A program made the translations under genes and the position numbers. DNA of 64,000 bases from Pestalotiopsis fici W106-1. Its lineage: Eukaryota; Ascomycota; Sordariomycetes; Amphisphaeriales; Sporocadaceae. Positions 11,194 through 22,232 of the stretch are shown one piece after another (the stretch's first letter is position 1; every line of letters begins with the position of its first letter). The notes below the pieces were generated by a model. It had not been told where the DNA came from. It saw nothing but the letters and a program-made list of their open reading frames with translations, and did no database searches. The stretch is taken from contig NW_006917094.1 in the NCBI RefSeq assembly GCF_000516985.1, positions 2,542,001-2,606,000 of the forward strand. The letters run 5' to 3'.

Positions 11194-12614
11194 ATGGCAC
11201 AGTACGGGTAATCCTTACTCCTATACACGCGGCACGCATGCTGCCGCGGGTGCGACATCGGGTCTAGACTAACACGCGTGTGTGTATAGATACGGCAGGC
11301 AGCAGAACCCCTTCGACCAGCGTAACGAGGGCGGTTACGGTGGAGGAAACAATTACGGCGGATACAACGACGACAGCTATGGATGTGCGTAGACGCCTTG
11401 CATGCACTTCTACAATCCTCGTAGCAGACGAGCTAATATGCAACTCCAGCAAACAATGTCGAGATGGCCCCTCTGGCCCAGGGCGGATCTACGTTCGGCC
11501 TGTCAAACCCCAACGCTCTCCTGAACGAGTGCGCAGATATTGGCCGTGGAATCGACACAATCGACCAGAATCTCAATCAGATGAGAATGCTACAGGACCG
11601 GTCCCTGAACGAAGCAGATAGCTCCGCCTCGGGCACAACCCGGCAGCTCGACAGCCTCAGCAGCGAGACCATGTCCCATTACCGAACTTTGGTTGAACGA
11701 GTGCGCCAGCTGAAGAGCAACCCCGAGAGCAAGACGCCAAAGAACGCACCACAAGTGCAGCGCATCGATCGCCGCCTCAAGGAAGCCATCAATGCCTACC
11801 AGCAAGTTGAGTCGCAGTTCCGCAAGAAGAACCAGGACCAAATGGCCCGACAATATCGAATTGTTCGACCTGATGCCGACGAGAGCGAAGTACGAGCAGC
11901 TGTCGAGGACCCAACGGGTGGTCAGGTTTTCCAGCAAGCTCTCATGCAAAGCAACAGACGTGGTCAGGCTCAATCAGTTCTCAGCGCCGTGCAAGATCGC
12001 CACGCTCAGCTACAGAAGATCGAACAGCAACTCATCGAGCTCGCGCAACTATTCCAGGACATGGACACCCTTGTGGTTCAGCAAGAAGAATACGTCCAGC
12101 AGATTGAGCAAAAGGCCGAGGAGACAGTTGAACACTTTGACAAAGGCAACCAAGAGATCGGAACCGCCATCACCACGGCGAGAGCCACCCGAAAGAAGAA
12201 GTGGATCTGTCTCGCTATTGTTGGTAAGTGCAGTATCCTCCATAATACATATCTAGTCGAGACTAACATAACGTTCCAGTTGCCATCATCTTGATTATTG
12301 TTATTGTGGTGGTCGCCTATATCTTCATCAACAAGAAGTCTACCTCCACCACCACCACCAAGCGAGATATCAAGGCCACTTTGCACCGGGGATCTCTGGC
12401 CAACCGACACAACTCTGTGCCTGCAGTGCTTACCAAGAAGGACGACGGAGAAGACCTGGTCATGCGCTTCATCGAGGACGCCGTCAACAGCCCCGAAAAG
12501 CGCAATATCAAGTTGTTCCGCGGAGAGACTGCTCGATCCCATGCCCGGTCCTGGCAAGATGCACGAATGGTCGACACAACTGGCAAGGTTGAGCTCGGTG
12601 ATATGATCTCTTAA
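11194..12614 (+). CDS. SSO1: Plasma-membrane t-SNARE syntaxin (Sso1-like)
   Basis: Four exons (11194-11207, 11290-11384, 11450-12223, 12280-12614) encode 405 residues. The first ~36 residues are a Gly/Tyr/Asn-rich head. The syntaxin Habc bundle follows (ECADIGRGIDTIDQNLNQM onward). The Qa-SNARE domain runs about 205-280, containing QDRHAQLQKIEQQLIELAQL and the zero-layer Gln in LFQDMDTLVVQQEEYVQQIE. KKKWIC then leads into one membrane segment of ~22 residues. This is the Sso1/Sso2 class that pairs with Sec9 and Snc1 to fuse secretory vesicles at the plasma membrane and hyphal tip. The last intron splits the membrane segment. The odd part is the C terminus: yeast Sso proteins end just after the membrane segment, but here 91 more residues follow, beginning STSTTTTKRDIK, in good coding sequence. 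That tail would face the cell exterior. Confidence 0.9.
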
Positions 12615-14116
12615 GCTTGGCAAATCGACATATATTCCCATTAACGGGAATACGCACCCACCCACCCATACATAACATATTACTACTTTTGGATATCGGA
12701 GCCCTCTCGAACATGTCATTGCAAAGACATGTGCTTTTCTTTGGGAGGCGTTTGGCGTTTGTGGCTGCTTATAGGATACTGCCTACGGCTTGACGCCCGG
12801 CTCGAAGTCAGGAGAGCCAGCAGAGCAGATTCACCAGCCAAAAACAAACCGGAACCTGGAGGGACTTGTATTTTTTGACTATTTGGCCTAGAGCGCTATT
12901 TTGTATCGTTTTGCTGTCAGACAACCCCAGTACACGGTTCAAATTGCATTTTCCCGGAGTTTTTGGATGAAGCAGATACTCTTTTGATCTTCTAGCGCTG
13001 TCCAATATGAAATATATCTATTTACCATCTTACGCCTTGATTCCTAGTTCACACGGTCCTCATATACAATCTGGTGATATGCAAACGCTTGTAAACCTCA
13101 TCTTGCATGACCCAAGTGGTCCCAGGTATTGTATCAATGGAGCCCAGCTGTATAGAGAGTAATATACGGTCGATGAGTATCCAAAAAAGAAACATGAGTC
13201 TCGGCCAAACACGACCACCCGCCAACAAACCCCGCAAACATTGCACACAAGTCAATCAATGGAATCTCACGTGGCCAGGCACTCAAGGCAAGGGCATACT
13301 CTTATCTCAAAGCAGATCCTCGGTAGGTACATAGACAGCGGGGAATCCCTGGGCTAGAAATATAATATGTATGGTATGTCTAAGAAATATCAAGCACTAC
13401 CAAACGTTATTCGCCCTTTCAAATGAGCATCACGAGTTAATTAGATGACTGTAGTTATCCCACAGGGAGTTATGATATAGCAGTTTCTAACGAAGAATAT
13501 CTTAGCACCAATGTAATCTAAGCCCCGTGCCCACTTCGGTCCAGAGTTGCCGCTTCTTCTTCTCCTCTGCTGTGCCTGGCGACTCCTCGCAGGGACAACC
13601 CACACAACCAAGGCCAGCCCGTAGATCCGAGCATCTTGAAACACCACCCGCCAACCTTTGTAACACATCTGCCGCACATTCAACCTCACGACTTGACTGC
13701 AACGCCACACTGCCCAAGTACTTGGTGTATTGTATGTTTTTGTACGTCCTGCCGTCCGCCGAGTTGGAGACCTCCAAGGCAAAATATCTCCGGTTTAAAG
13801 AAAAACCATTCGTACTTATCTGCTCACTACAACTTTCTTGGCATTCACCTTGCTTGCCTCCATTTCCCCATTTCTCCCCCCAAATTCTCGCCTTTCTTTA
13901 CTGTGCACACGTACCACCACCTCCTCCACCACCCTTAATCTCGGCCAAATGAGCATTGGAGTCGACAACTGGTGACGACAGCACATCCAGCACCGCCTCA
14001 ACTTGAGTATCCTTCTCGTCGAAGGACCGACAAATAATTGCTGCATTTGCGCAATTTGAACAAAAGTGACAAAATTTTGGACCGGAGAGCGCCACAACAA
14101 CAAACATTCATCAATC
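12615..14116. other. Intergenic region, syntaxin 3' flank and RCR promoter
   Basis: No supported gene in this 1.5-kb gap. It should contain the syntaxin 3' UTR at the left and the RCR promoter at the right. The last ~300 bases before 14117 are C/A-rich and pyrimidine-rich, resembling a fungal 5' leader. Overlapping frames around 13,440-13,950 on both strands are low-complexity and not coding-like. Confidence 0.5.
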
Positions 14117-14848
14117 ATGTCTTCAACATTTCTCGCCACGCGACAAAACGATGGGAGCGTCACAACCACTCTCGACGACGACAGAGACGACGTCCCCTTC
14201 TGGTGGACTAGGGTATGATATCCCGCTGGGCATGGAGCTCATCAAAGTACCACTATCCTTCTTATCAAGTAATTCTGACGATTGTGATAGACGGGTATTA
14301 TTGTAAAGTGGTCCATCTTCCTCGCCATCGTCGTCGTCTTTATGCTGTGGCTCGTCCTAGGTTACATGCATGCGAAGCGCCGGATGAGGAAGGGTTTGAA
14401 GCCGCTGGGCTACCACAGGGTAAGCGCATTTCCGCATCAAGGCGCCCAAGACATGTTGTCTCGTCTTTGTATTATCTTGCCATTCAAACCTTGCGAATAT
14501 GAACTAACATGCGCCGTCAAAAAGTGTCTGGTCTCCCGCGCCGAGTTGGCCCGCGTGGATCCGGCTTATGCATATCCACAAGCTGTCTATACAAACTACG
14601 CTCAGCCTCCGCCTGGCGCCGGGTATTATGGCATGCAGCCGATGCCTCCGCCCGTCTACGATCCTAACCGGCCTCCTCAGTACCCCGGTGGACCTGCGCC
14701 GCCGCCACCCCAGGGCGGCAGCAAGATCGACCCCGAGCAAGCTGGAGGCGACTTTGCACCTCCGCCAGGCCCGCCGCCTCCGGCCACCCAGCAGCCTCAA
14801 AGGACCGGTGGAAGCAACAACCCCTTTGCAGACCCGCCGCGGCTGTGA
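14117..14848 (+). CDS. RCR-type single-pass membrane adaptor (chitin deposition/trafficking)
   Basis: Three exons (14117-14212, 14291-14419, 14525-14848) encode 182 residues. A short acidic N-terminal region ending DDVPFWWTR precedes one membrane segment (about residues 33-56), then a basic HAKRRMRKG stop-transfer. The cytosolic tail is Pro/Gly/Tyr-rich. This order matches the RCR family named for resistance to Congo red in yeast. Rcr1/Rcr2 use PY motifs to bind the ubiquitin ligase Rsp5 and affect chitin deposition and endosome-vacuole sorting. A PPVY motif sits at residues 117-120, and an NPF tripeptide near the end could bind EH-domain endocytic proteins. Both introns have good donors (GTATGA, GTAAGC) and keep phase 0. 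Function is inferred from the family; the architecture is directly visible. Confidence 0.8.
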
Positions 14849-15311
14849 ATTCTTTAACTGAGATGCGCGGGACCAAAGCCGGGGGCGGAGTTGTCATTTG
14901 ATGGATCGGATGCTTTAACGACTATTCTGTCGAAACGACGGAATGTACAACATAAATTTGATGAACCAAGGGCCTCGTATAGACTTTGTAGGGACAAGAG
15001 CGAGGCAGTCTTGGAAGGACATGCTAGATCATGTATCATCTTTGCGCGCATATAATGTGCCCGGGAACTTTTGAGTGAGCTATCAGGAATAGACGACCCG
15101 TTAATAATAAGAAAACTGTATAAGCTAAAAACAAAACGTGGTAAACGCCTCTGGGTGTGAATTCCCACATATCGCCATAACTCCTTCGCTTGAATATATG
15201 CTGCCCAGCATGTGAATGGCTAATAGTACAACAGACTTCACTTGTATACACTGTGGGAAGCTTGCATACTGCTCAAAACCTCTATCCACTCCTGCTAACA
15301 TCGTTTCACCA
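14849..15311. other. Intergenic region between convergent genes
   Basis: A 463-bp gap joining the 3' ends of the RCR gene and the following minus-strand gene; it should contain both 3' UTRs and polyadenylation signals. Nothing else was seen. Confidence 0.5.
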
Positions 15312-16360
15312 TCAATCAATGTCCATATCCATGGCGTCCGGGTCGTAGCTAGATGAATATATGGAATAGTTGTTCGGGCCCGTCATACCATTGGTCGTCT
15401 CAGTAGCATCGTTGGCAAGGTTGTTCAGCCCGTTAGGAATCCTGCGCTCCTGTGCAGGGGAAGATATCTCGATATCCATGCTTGGAGCTGCCGTGACCAT
15501 GTCGTTGTCGACGACACCGTTGTTGCTTCCGGTCCCTGCTCCCGTGTGCGGTTGTTGGTGTTTACTGCGCAGCCGCGCGCGAGCGTCGGCGATCGCCTTT
15601 CTGACGCTGTCCTGGCTCTCGGGGACGGTCAGCGACTTGGGCTCGCTGTACAGAACCAGTTGCATGCCGGCGAGCTCGCCGTCGGGGTTGGCGAGCACGC
15701 GCGGTGGAATCCGGCTCTGCTGGCGCAGGTGCTTTGCAATGTCGGGCAGGAAGACCAGCTTGGCCTCGTCGGACGAGGACTCGCTCCCTTCGTCTGCGAG
15801 CTCTGCGTCTAGGTCGTATATGTATACCTTGTGCTTGGACTCGTCCAATTGCATCTGGTCGCCTTCCAAGGCCGCAGAAGAGGAAGAGCCGCCCGCCGTG
15901 GGCCGTAGCTGGGGGCTCTCGACGGGAACGTAGAGTTTCTGGCCATCTTTTTCTGTTTCAGGGTTGCGGTCCAGGTCAGTCAGGGATCCTTTTGACTTTG
16001 TCGCACTATAATGATATACTTACCCAGATTTAAGAGACTCAAACGTTTTGACAGCCTTTCATTGTCCTGCGTTTCGGCTTTTCGCTTGCGCATCTTGCGC
16101 GTGCTCGTGGTATGTTCATCGTCGACGGTAATGGACGTTGCTGGTGCCGTCTGCGCTGGCGCCCATGAATAGTGAACCGGCGGCTGGTCATTGGCCGCTG
16201 GGGCTTGTTCTGTTGGAATGGAATTGGCTTGGAAGCTCCCCAAAGCGGCACCGTTAGCAGCACCCGCTCCAGCGTGATAAGCGCTGGGGCCCTGGTCAAA
16301 GTCCCGGCCGTGGTAAAATCCCGGTTGGCTCTGGGAGCTCGGTCCAAGTTCAACGTCCAT
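15312..16360 (-). CDS. Conserved fungal protein of unknown function, basic/acidic, likely nuclear
   Basis: Two exons (16360-16024 and 15952-15312) separated by a 71-bp GTAAGT...ACAG intron give 325 residues. The first ~85 residues are Gln/Ala/Ser-rich and probably disordered. A basic patch RKMRKRKAE could act as a nuclear localisation signal. The compact part follows: QDNERLSKRLSLLNL, then GQKLYVPVESPQL after the splice, and KHKVYIYDLDAEL. The best-conserved-looking block is LVFLPDIAKHL...RIPPRVL...GMQLVLYSEPKSLTVPESQDSVRKAI. The C-terminal ~100 residues are again disordered and end in an acidic DPDAMDMDID. I recognise the layout as a conserved fungal protein without an assigned role; no catalytic motif is visible. 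The junction restores a smooth sequence (LLNLEKDGQKL), supporting the intron. Confidence 0.75.
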
Positions 16361-17150
16361 TTGGTGGAAAGCTGGGTTAGATCAGCCTGTCCCTAGGTAA
16401 CGTACCAAACCTACGCAATAGGTAAAATCCAATTTCGGGACTCGAGGTCAGATCAGTCAGACTTGGCCGCTCAATCAAGCCGACCGACTCTTTCCTATCA
16501 GCCTCGTCGTCGCCGTCGTTTGAGCAAGAGCAAGGGCTGGTGCGAACACGGAGGTTCGAGTCATCAATCGATCAGTCAATCAATCCGACCAGCCAATTGC
16601 TGTTCCTGGGGTTGCGCCTTGTGCGATTACTTGTATTCGTCGTTTTTGACTCAGTGTTGTTGCATCCAAAAGCATCTAATTTGGGACGAATGAAGATTCG
16701 ATGCAGCGAGGGCGGGCGTCGTCGGCTTATAGGGGCCTGACTCACTCTTGTAGAAGTTTCTATCAGCGCGGGTCAGTTGGCAGCTTAGCAGCAGTCACAG
16801 CCGCAGAACCACCACCACCACCACCATTGTGGCTCCAGCTCCAGGAAGCCCCATCAGCGGCAACGTCCAGATTCCCCCCAGCACCAGTCCCAGCACAGAC
16901 GGCCCCGACCGCGACCCTGACTGCAGACGCCGCCCCCAATCCCAAGCTACTGCCATTACCCCTCCATGCTTTTACGTCGACAGACATATACTCCCCCACC
17001 GCTGCCAGAAATTATTCTTCGAACTTGTTGATTACTTCTGCTGCGATAAGACAACGAAAGACTGCGACTCTTCGAGCAACCCGCAAGTACTTTGCCTCGA
17101 GGCCGTTTTCTACAACAAGAACAACTACTACAACCGCCGCCGCCGCCACA
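16361..17150. promoter_or_regulatory. Divergent promoter and 5' leader of ALA1, with in-frame upstream presequence
   Basis: This region separates the minus-strand unknown gene from alanyl-tRNA synthetase. From an ATG at 16701 the frame is open and continuous with the synthetase frame for 150 codons. The part nearest the cytosolic start (about 17010-17140) encodes RQRKTATLRATRKYFASRP followed by FSTTRT: Arg-rich, hydroxylated and free of acidic residues, i.e. a mitochondrial presequence. The more distal part is Pro/Ala-rich and less likely to be translated. Initiation at a near-cognate codon close to the presequence, as in yeast ALA1, is possible. Confidence 0.55.
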
Positions 17151-20100
17151 ATGTCGTCGCAAGGCGAGTGGACGGGTCTGAAGGTTCGCCAGACCTTCTT
17201 CGATTTCTTCGCCGAGCGCGGCCACACGATCGGTAAATATGCACCATCACCACCGCCAACCAATTGACCGCCCAGACAATACTCGAAGACAAGCTCTGAG
17301 TTGGCGATGAAGCTGCCACACAGACGCACTCTCTCGTCTTCTTTTCGACGTCTTGACTGATTATCTGTTTTCCTCTCTGCAGTCCCGTCTGGCTCCGTCG
17401 TTCCGCACAATGACCCCACCCTCCTCTTCACCAATGCTGGCATGAACCAGTTCAAGCCCATCTTCCTCGGAACTGTTGCCAGCACCGACGACCTCTCCAA
17501 GCTGAAGCGAGCCGTGGATACGCAGAAGGTATGTGATCCATTTTCAAGAAGAAGCCGCCAAGGAAAGTCATCCACTAACTATTCGCAAAAGTGTATTCGC
17601 GCTGGTGGCAAGCACAACGTATGCGCCCTTCGAACACGACCCGAAATCTCGCCCTCCTATAGCTAACAAAATGACGGATAGGATCTTGACGATGTCGGCA
17701 AAGATAGTTATCACCACGTATGTTGATCCATGGCCGCTCTCGGCACCTTCGTCCAATCAGCAGATCTGACTCGCATATAGACATTCTTTGAGATGTTGGG
17801 CAACTGGTCGTTTGGAGACTACTTCAAGAAGGAGGCTATTACCTGGTCGTGGGAACTCCTGACAAAGGTCTATGGTCTGGACCCCTCCAGGCTATACGTC
17901 ACGTACTTTGAAGGAAACCCGGCCATGAATCTCGACCCCGACCTGGAGGCCAAGGAACTGTGGAAGTCGGTAGGTGTACCTGACGACCATATCCTCCCTG
18001 GTAACATGAAGGACAACTTCTGGGAGATGGGTGACCAAGGCCCTTGCGGACCTTGCAGTGAAATCCACTACGACAAGGTTGGAGGCCGTAATGCTGCCCA
18101 TCTGGTCAACCAGGATGACCCATTGGTTGTTGAGGTCTGGAACAACGTCTTCATGCAATTCGACAGACAAAAAGACAAGTCTCTGAAGCCTCTTCCTGCC
18201 AAGCACATTGACACAGGTATGGGTTTCGAGCGATTGGTCTCTGCGCTGCAGGACAAGAAGTCCAACTACGCCACCGACATCTTCACCCCACTCTTTGCCC
18301 AGATTCAGAAGGTTACTGGCGCCAGGGAATACACCGACAAGTATGAAAAGGACGATGCCGATGGTGTTGACACCGCCTACCGTGTCGTTGCCGACCACAT
18401 CAGACTGCTCACCTTTGCGATCTCGGATGGCGCCGTGCCAAACAATGACGGCAGAGGCTACGTTGTGCGAAGAGTTCTCCGTAGAGGTGTGCGTTACGCC
18501 CGCAAGTACTTTGGTGCCGAGATTGGTTCCTTCTTCTCCAAGATCCTGCCTGCTCTTGTAGAGCAGATGGGTGAGCAGTTCCCGGAGATTGTCAAGAAGC
18601 AGCATGACATCAAGGAGATCCTGGATGAAGAGGAGGAGGCTTTTGCCCGCACATTGGACCGTGGTGAGAAGCAATTCGAGAAATACGCTGCCGTGGCCGC
18701 CAACAGCGAAAAGAAGAAGCTCTCCGGCGCCGACGTGTGGAGGCTATATGATACCTTTGGTTTCCCCGAGGACTTGACAAAGTTGATGGCCCAGGAAAGA
18801 GGTCTGGACATTGATGAAGAGGAGGTTGCTGTTGCCAAGGAGAAGGCCCGCGAAGCTAGCAAGGCCGTCAAGGATGCCGTGCAGACTTTTGCCAAACTCA
18901 ATGTTCACCAGATCGCCGAGCTGAAGGACAAGCTACACGTTCCCACCCCCAACGACGATGCCAAGTTTCAAAAGGGCGACATCAAGGCCAAGGTACAGAT
19001 GATCTTCACCGGCAGCGAATTCGTCAAGTCGACCAAGGACCTTGCGCCAAACACACCACTAGGCATTCTCCTGGACAAGACCAACTTCTACGCTGAGCAA
19101 GGTGGTCAGGTCGCTGACACTGGTCGCATTGTCGTTGACGGTGCTGCCGAATTCAAGGTGCTGGACGTCCAGCAAATGGGTGGCTACGTGGTTCACAACG
19201 GTTACTTGGAGTACGGACAGCTTCAGGCTGGCGATGAAGTTATCTCCGAGTACGATGAATTGCGCAGACAGCCCATCCGTAACAACCACACTGGTACACA
19301 CATCCTCAACCACTCCCTCAGGGAAGTTCTAGGTGATGATGTTCACCAAAAGAGTTCAATGGTCGACCAGGACAAGCTGCGCTTCGATTTCTCCCACAAG
19401 ACCCAGGTTACAGTTCCTGAGCTCAAGAAGATTGAAGACATGTCGAATGCTTATATTAGACAAAACTGCAAGATCTACTCCAAGGAGGTTGATCTCGACA
19501 CTGCCCGACAGATCAATGGTGTGCGTGCCGTGTTTGGAGAGGGGTACCCCAATCCAGTTCGTGTCGTTTCGATAGGTATTGACGTCGACATGCTCCTCGA
19601 GACCCCCGAGAACCCCGAATGGCGCAAGGTCAGTGTGGAGTTCTGTGGCGGTACGCATGTGGACCAGACTGGTATCATCAAGGACATGGTCATTGTTGAG
19701 GAGAGTGGTATCGCCAAGGGTATCCGTCGTGTTGTTGCCTACACTGGAGATGCTGCCCATGCCGTGCAACGTGAGGCTGCCGAGTTCTCGAAGCGCATTG
19801 ATGAGATTGACGCGCTCCCCTTTGGCCCCGAGAAGGAGGACAAGGTCAAGTCTACCCAGTTTGAGCTGAACGGACTCGTTATCTCTGCGGTTACCAAGGA
19901 CGAGCTGAGAACCAAGTTCGCTAAGATCATCAAGAGCGTTACCGACGAGCAGAAGAAGCGCCAGAAGGCCGAGAGCAAGACTGCTCTCGACACAGTGGCG
20001 GCTCACTTCGCCAAGGACGAGAACAAGGACGCTAAGTACTTTATTGGTCATTTGCCAATTTCTGCCAACTCCAAGGCCATGTCGGATGTCCTCAAGCACT

Positions 20101-20418
20101 ACCAGACCAAGGATAAGACCAAGTCTGTCTACCTTCTTGGTGGCAGTCCCAGAGAAGGTGCCGTTGCTCACGCCGTTTATGTCGGCACAGTAAGTCGATA
20201 AAACCATGATGAATCTTATGAGTTAAATACTAATGATGGATTAGGACCTCGCTTCCCAGGGCGTAACTGCTGAGGCTTGGTCGACTGCTGTCGCTCAGGT
20301 TGTCGGTGGACAGGCTGGTGGCAAGGAGCCCGTCCGACAGGGCCGTGGCACAAACGCGGATAAGATTGACGATGGTGTGGAGGCTGCCCGGAAGTACCTC
20401 GAGAGCCTAAAGATTTAA
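17151..20418 (+). CDS. ALA1: Alanyl-tRNA synthetase, probably cytosolic and mitochondrial
   Basis: Six exons (17151-17232, 17383-17528, 17592-17618, 17682-17717, 17781-20189, 20245-20418) encode 957 residues from ATG 17151, the family's usual length. The N-terminal class II catalytic core includes [15 protein letters not shown] (motif 1-2 region), [13 protein letters not shown] and GMGFERL (motif 3 region). The editing domain carries the zinc/active-site pair HTGTH (His600, His604) and CGGTH (Cys719, His723), which clears mischarged Ser- and Gly-tRNA(Ala). A coiled linker and the C-Ala domain follow, ending in [12 protein letters not shown]. Exons 3 and 4 are only 27 and 36 nt, each phase 0. 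Only one AlaRS gene is visible, and the upstream in-frame presequence suggests that alternative starts supply the mitochondrial form. Confidence 0.97.
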
Positions 20419-20657
20419 GTGCATTGAAGCAGAGGGCGGGAGTGACAGCAATCAAGAGTGAACATAGCCGCAAATAGGAGTTGACTGGCAGACCTGGACG
20501 GTCAGGATGTACATGTATAGGCTTGAAACGGGAATCAAGTGGGTATCCTTATAGAAAGGGGCAGAGGTATCTGAGTAACTGGAGGGAAAATATGAGACAC
20601 CCATATTTCGCTTTGGTTGCTACCTGAGGTTTACTTTTGCGTACATCTCCTTGGATT

Positions 20658-21485
20658 CTACTTTTGCATCTTTTTTTGGAGAATCTCCTTGAGCTCAGCC
20701 AATGGCGGTATATCTTCCAGCATTCCAGGTTGTAGCCTGTCGTACAAAATTCCACATGTGGGCTTCTGAGCTCCGCGAACCTCGACAACCCTGGTGGGAG
20801 TAATTACGTAGTCGCAGACGGTGTCAAAAACATCTGGCATAAGATCCTCCAACAACAACTGGCAGTCATGCACGACACTGATAGCCACCGTCTTAGTTGT
20901 AATGGCGCCAATGGAAAAGAGCATCCCCCACTCTAGATCAAAGAAGCCATGACCCTTGCCGAATCGAATACCGCGCGTATTGATGGCGCCGGTACCCGTA
21001 ACCATGATGGGAACCTTGATCCCCTCGGCCACCAAGTCTGCCAGCGAGACGGCCCGCCCGACACGTTCCATGCCGTCCAGCGTCGCGGCGTACCACGCCC
21101 AGCCGTCGCCGCCCCCGAGCTTCTCGCGCCAGCCCGCAGCCAATATGGCGGCCGGGTCGAGAAGCCAGAAGCCGCGGCGAATGCCGTATGTGGTCACGAG
21201 GATGGGGCGGCCGGCCAGCAGGGCGTGGCGGCGGAGGTCCTCGAGGCAGTTGTCGGGCGTGATGAAGATGGTACTACTGCCACCACTGGTAGCCGCCCCT
21301 GCCTCCGTGTTGTAGCAAGGCAGGGCCTCGAGCCGGGCCGTGGCCGCGGCCGAGCCGGAAAAGTCGGTTATGTACTCGCCAAAGTCGTAGTGGAAGCGCG
21401 AGTCCGGAACGGCGACTTGGCGTAAATCGGTCCAAATCCGGGCCCGGACATCGGACTTGTGTTGGGCGATGGGGTCTGTTGCCAT
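20658..21485 (-). CDS. 5-formyltetrahydrofolate cyclo-ligase-like protein (MTHFS domain)
   Basis: Intronless frame of 275 residues with the MTHFS fold. The N-terminal region KSDVRARIWTDLRQVAVPD precedes the alternating beta/alpha core. Typical elements are ITPDNCLEDLR, the small-residue strand KVPIMVTGTGAINTRG and the signature RFGKGHGFFDLEWGML, which corresponds to the G-x-G-x-G-x-x-D nucleotide/folate-binding loop. The C-terminal TVCDYVITPTRVVEV is also family-typical. Canonical enzymes convert 5-formyl-THF to 5,10-methenyl-THF with ATP. This protein is longer than the ~200-residue canonical enzyme and resembles the separate MTHFS-domain-containing branch whose substrate is less certain, so the exact reaction is inference. 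The gene converges with ALA1, whose stop is 239 bp away. Confidence 0.85.
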   Translation of the reverse strand: MATDPIAQHKSDVRARIWTDLRQVAVPDSRFHYDFGEYITDFSGSAAATARLEALPCYNTEAGAATSGGSSTIFITPDNCLEDLRRHALLAGRPILVTTYGIRRGFWLLDPAAILAAGWREKLGGGDGWAWYAATLDGMERVGRAVSLADLVAEGIKVPIMVTGTGAINTRGIRFGKGHGFFDLEWGMLFSIGAITTKTVAISVVHDCQLLLEDLMPDVFDTVCDYVITPTRVVEVRGAQKPTCGILYDRLQPGMLEDIPPLAELKEILQKKMQK

Positions 21486-22232
21486 TTTTCTATCCCTCCC
21501 GCCTTTCTCGGTTCCAACGTTATTTCAACAGCGAGATTGAAAGAAATGAACTTGTCAAGGCCTTGCGCTGCTCTAATTCTTTATCCCATGTGGGTGAACT
21601 CCAAGATACTTTTCCGAGGCGTTTTTCAGTCAAGGTTTGCCAACGGTCCGCGAGCGGAGCGGTCTCGAATAAAAACTTCTTTATCACGGAGACCACCGGC
21701 AGGCTAATGAGGTGTTGCGGAGCCTTGATTTCGCGCCGGCCCTTCGCCCCGAAGGTTGAGGGAGCAGCGCCGGGAGCGACCGAAGGCAATGAACAGTCTT
21801 CCGGGCACGGATCCGAAATCAGGTTTCAAGGTTCATGAGCAGACGAATCAAGTCAAGCCACAAAGAGTCGTCGATCTTGAGATGAAAGGTTGACTATTAT
21901 GCTAAAGACTAGCAGAAACTCTCGGAACATGACAACCATTGGGTGCTGTTTTCACTTCAACACGTTGTAGGAATCAATACATCTGTAGCATCATGTCTAT
22001 TCCATGCAAATCTGCTTTGTATATCATGTAAATGCCGAACCAAGCCAAACCGTTTCAAAACCTTGCCAACGCCCTGTAAACGCCGTCGCCATCGCTTATT
22101 CTAACAAGAATAAATGAGATAGCATGCACCAGCCATATGAGACCTGGTTTCAGATCTCAGCTTTGCGCCTTTCCTTGAATGCTCATGTCATTATAGTCCA
22201 GTGTCCTGCCCCATCGGAAGAGCAGCCTCATT
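21486..22232. other. Intergenic region
   Basis: A 747-bp gap between two minus-strand genes; it should contain the promoter of the MTHFS-like gene and the 3' UTR of the gene to its right. No coding frame or repeat of note was seen. Confidence 0.5.

Noticed and set aside
16541..16580. tRNA B-box-like ggttcgagtc
   Set aside because: No matching A box or cloverleaf arms could be found at the required spacing.
19356..20207. 283-codon antisense frame inside alanyl-tRNA synthetase, and 17892-18674 likewise
   Set aside because: These mirror the codon bias of the real gene on the opposite strand; the translations are Leu/Val-rich and domain-free.
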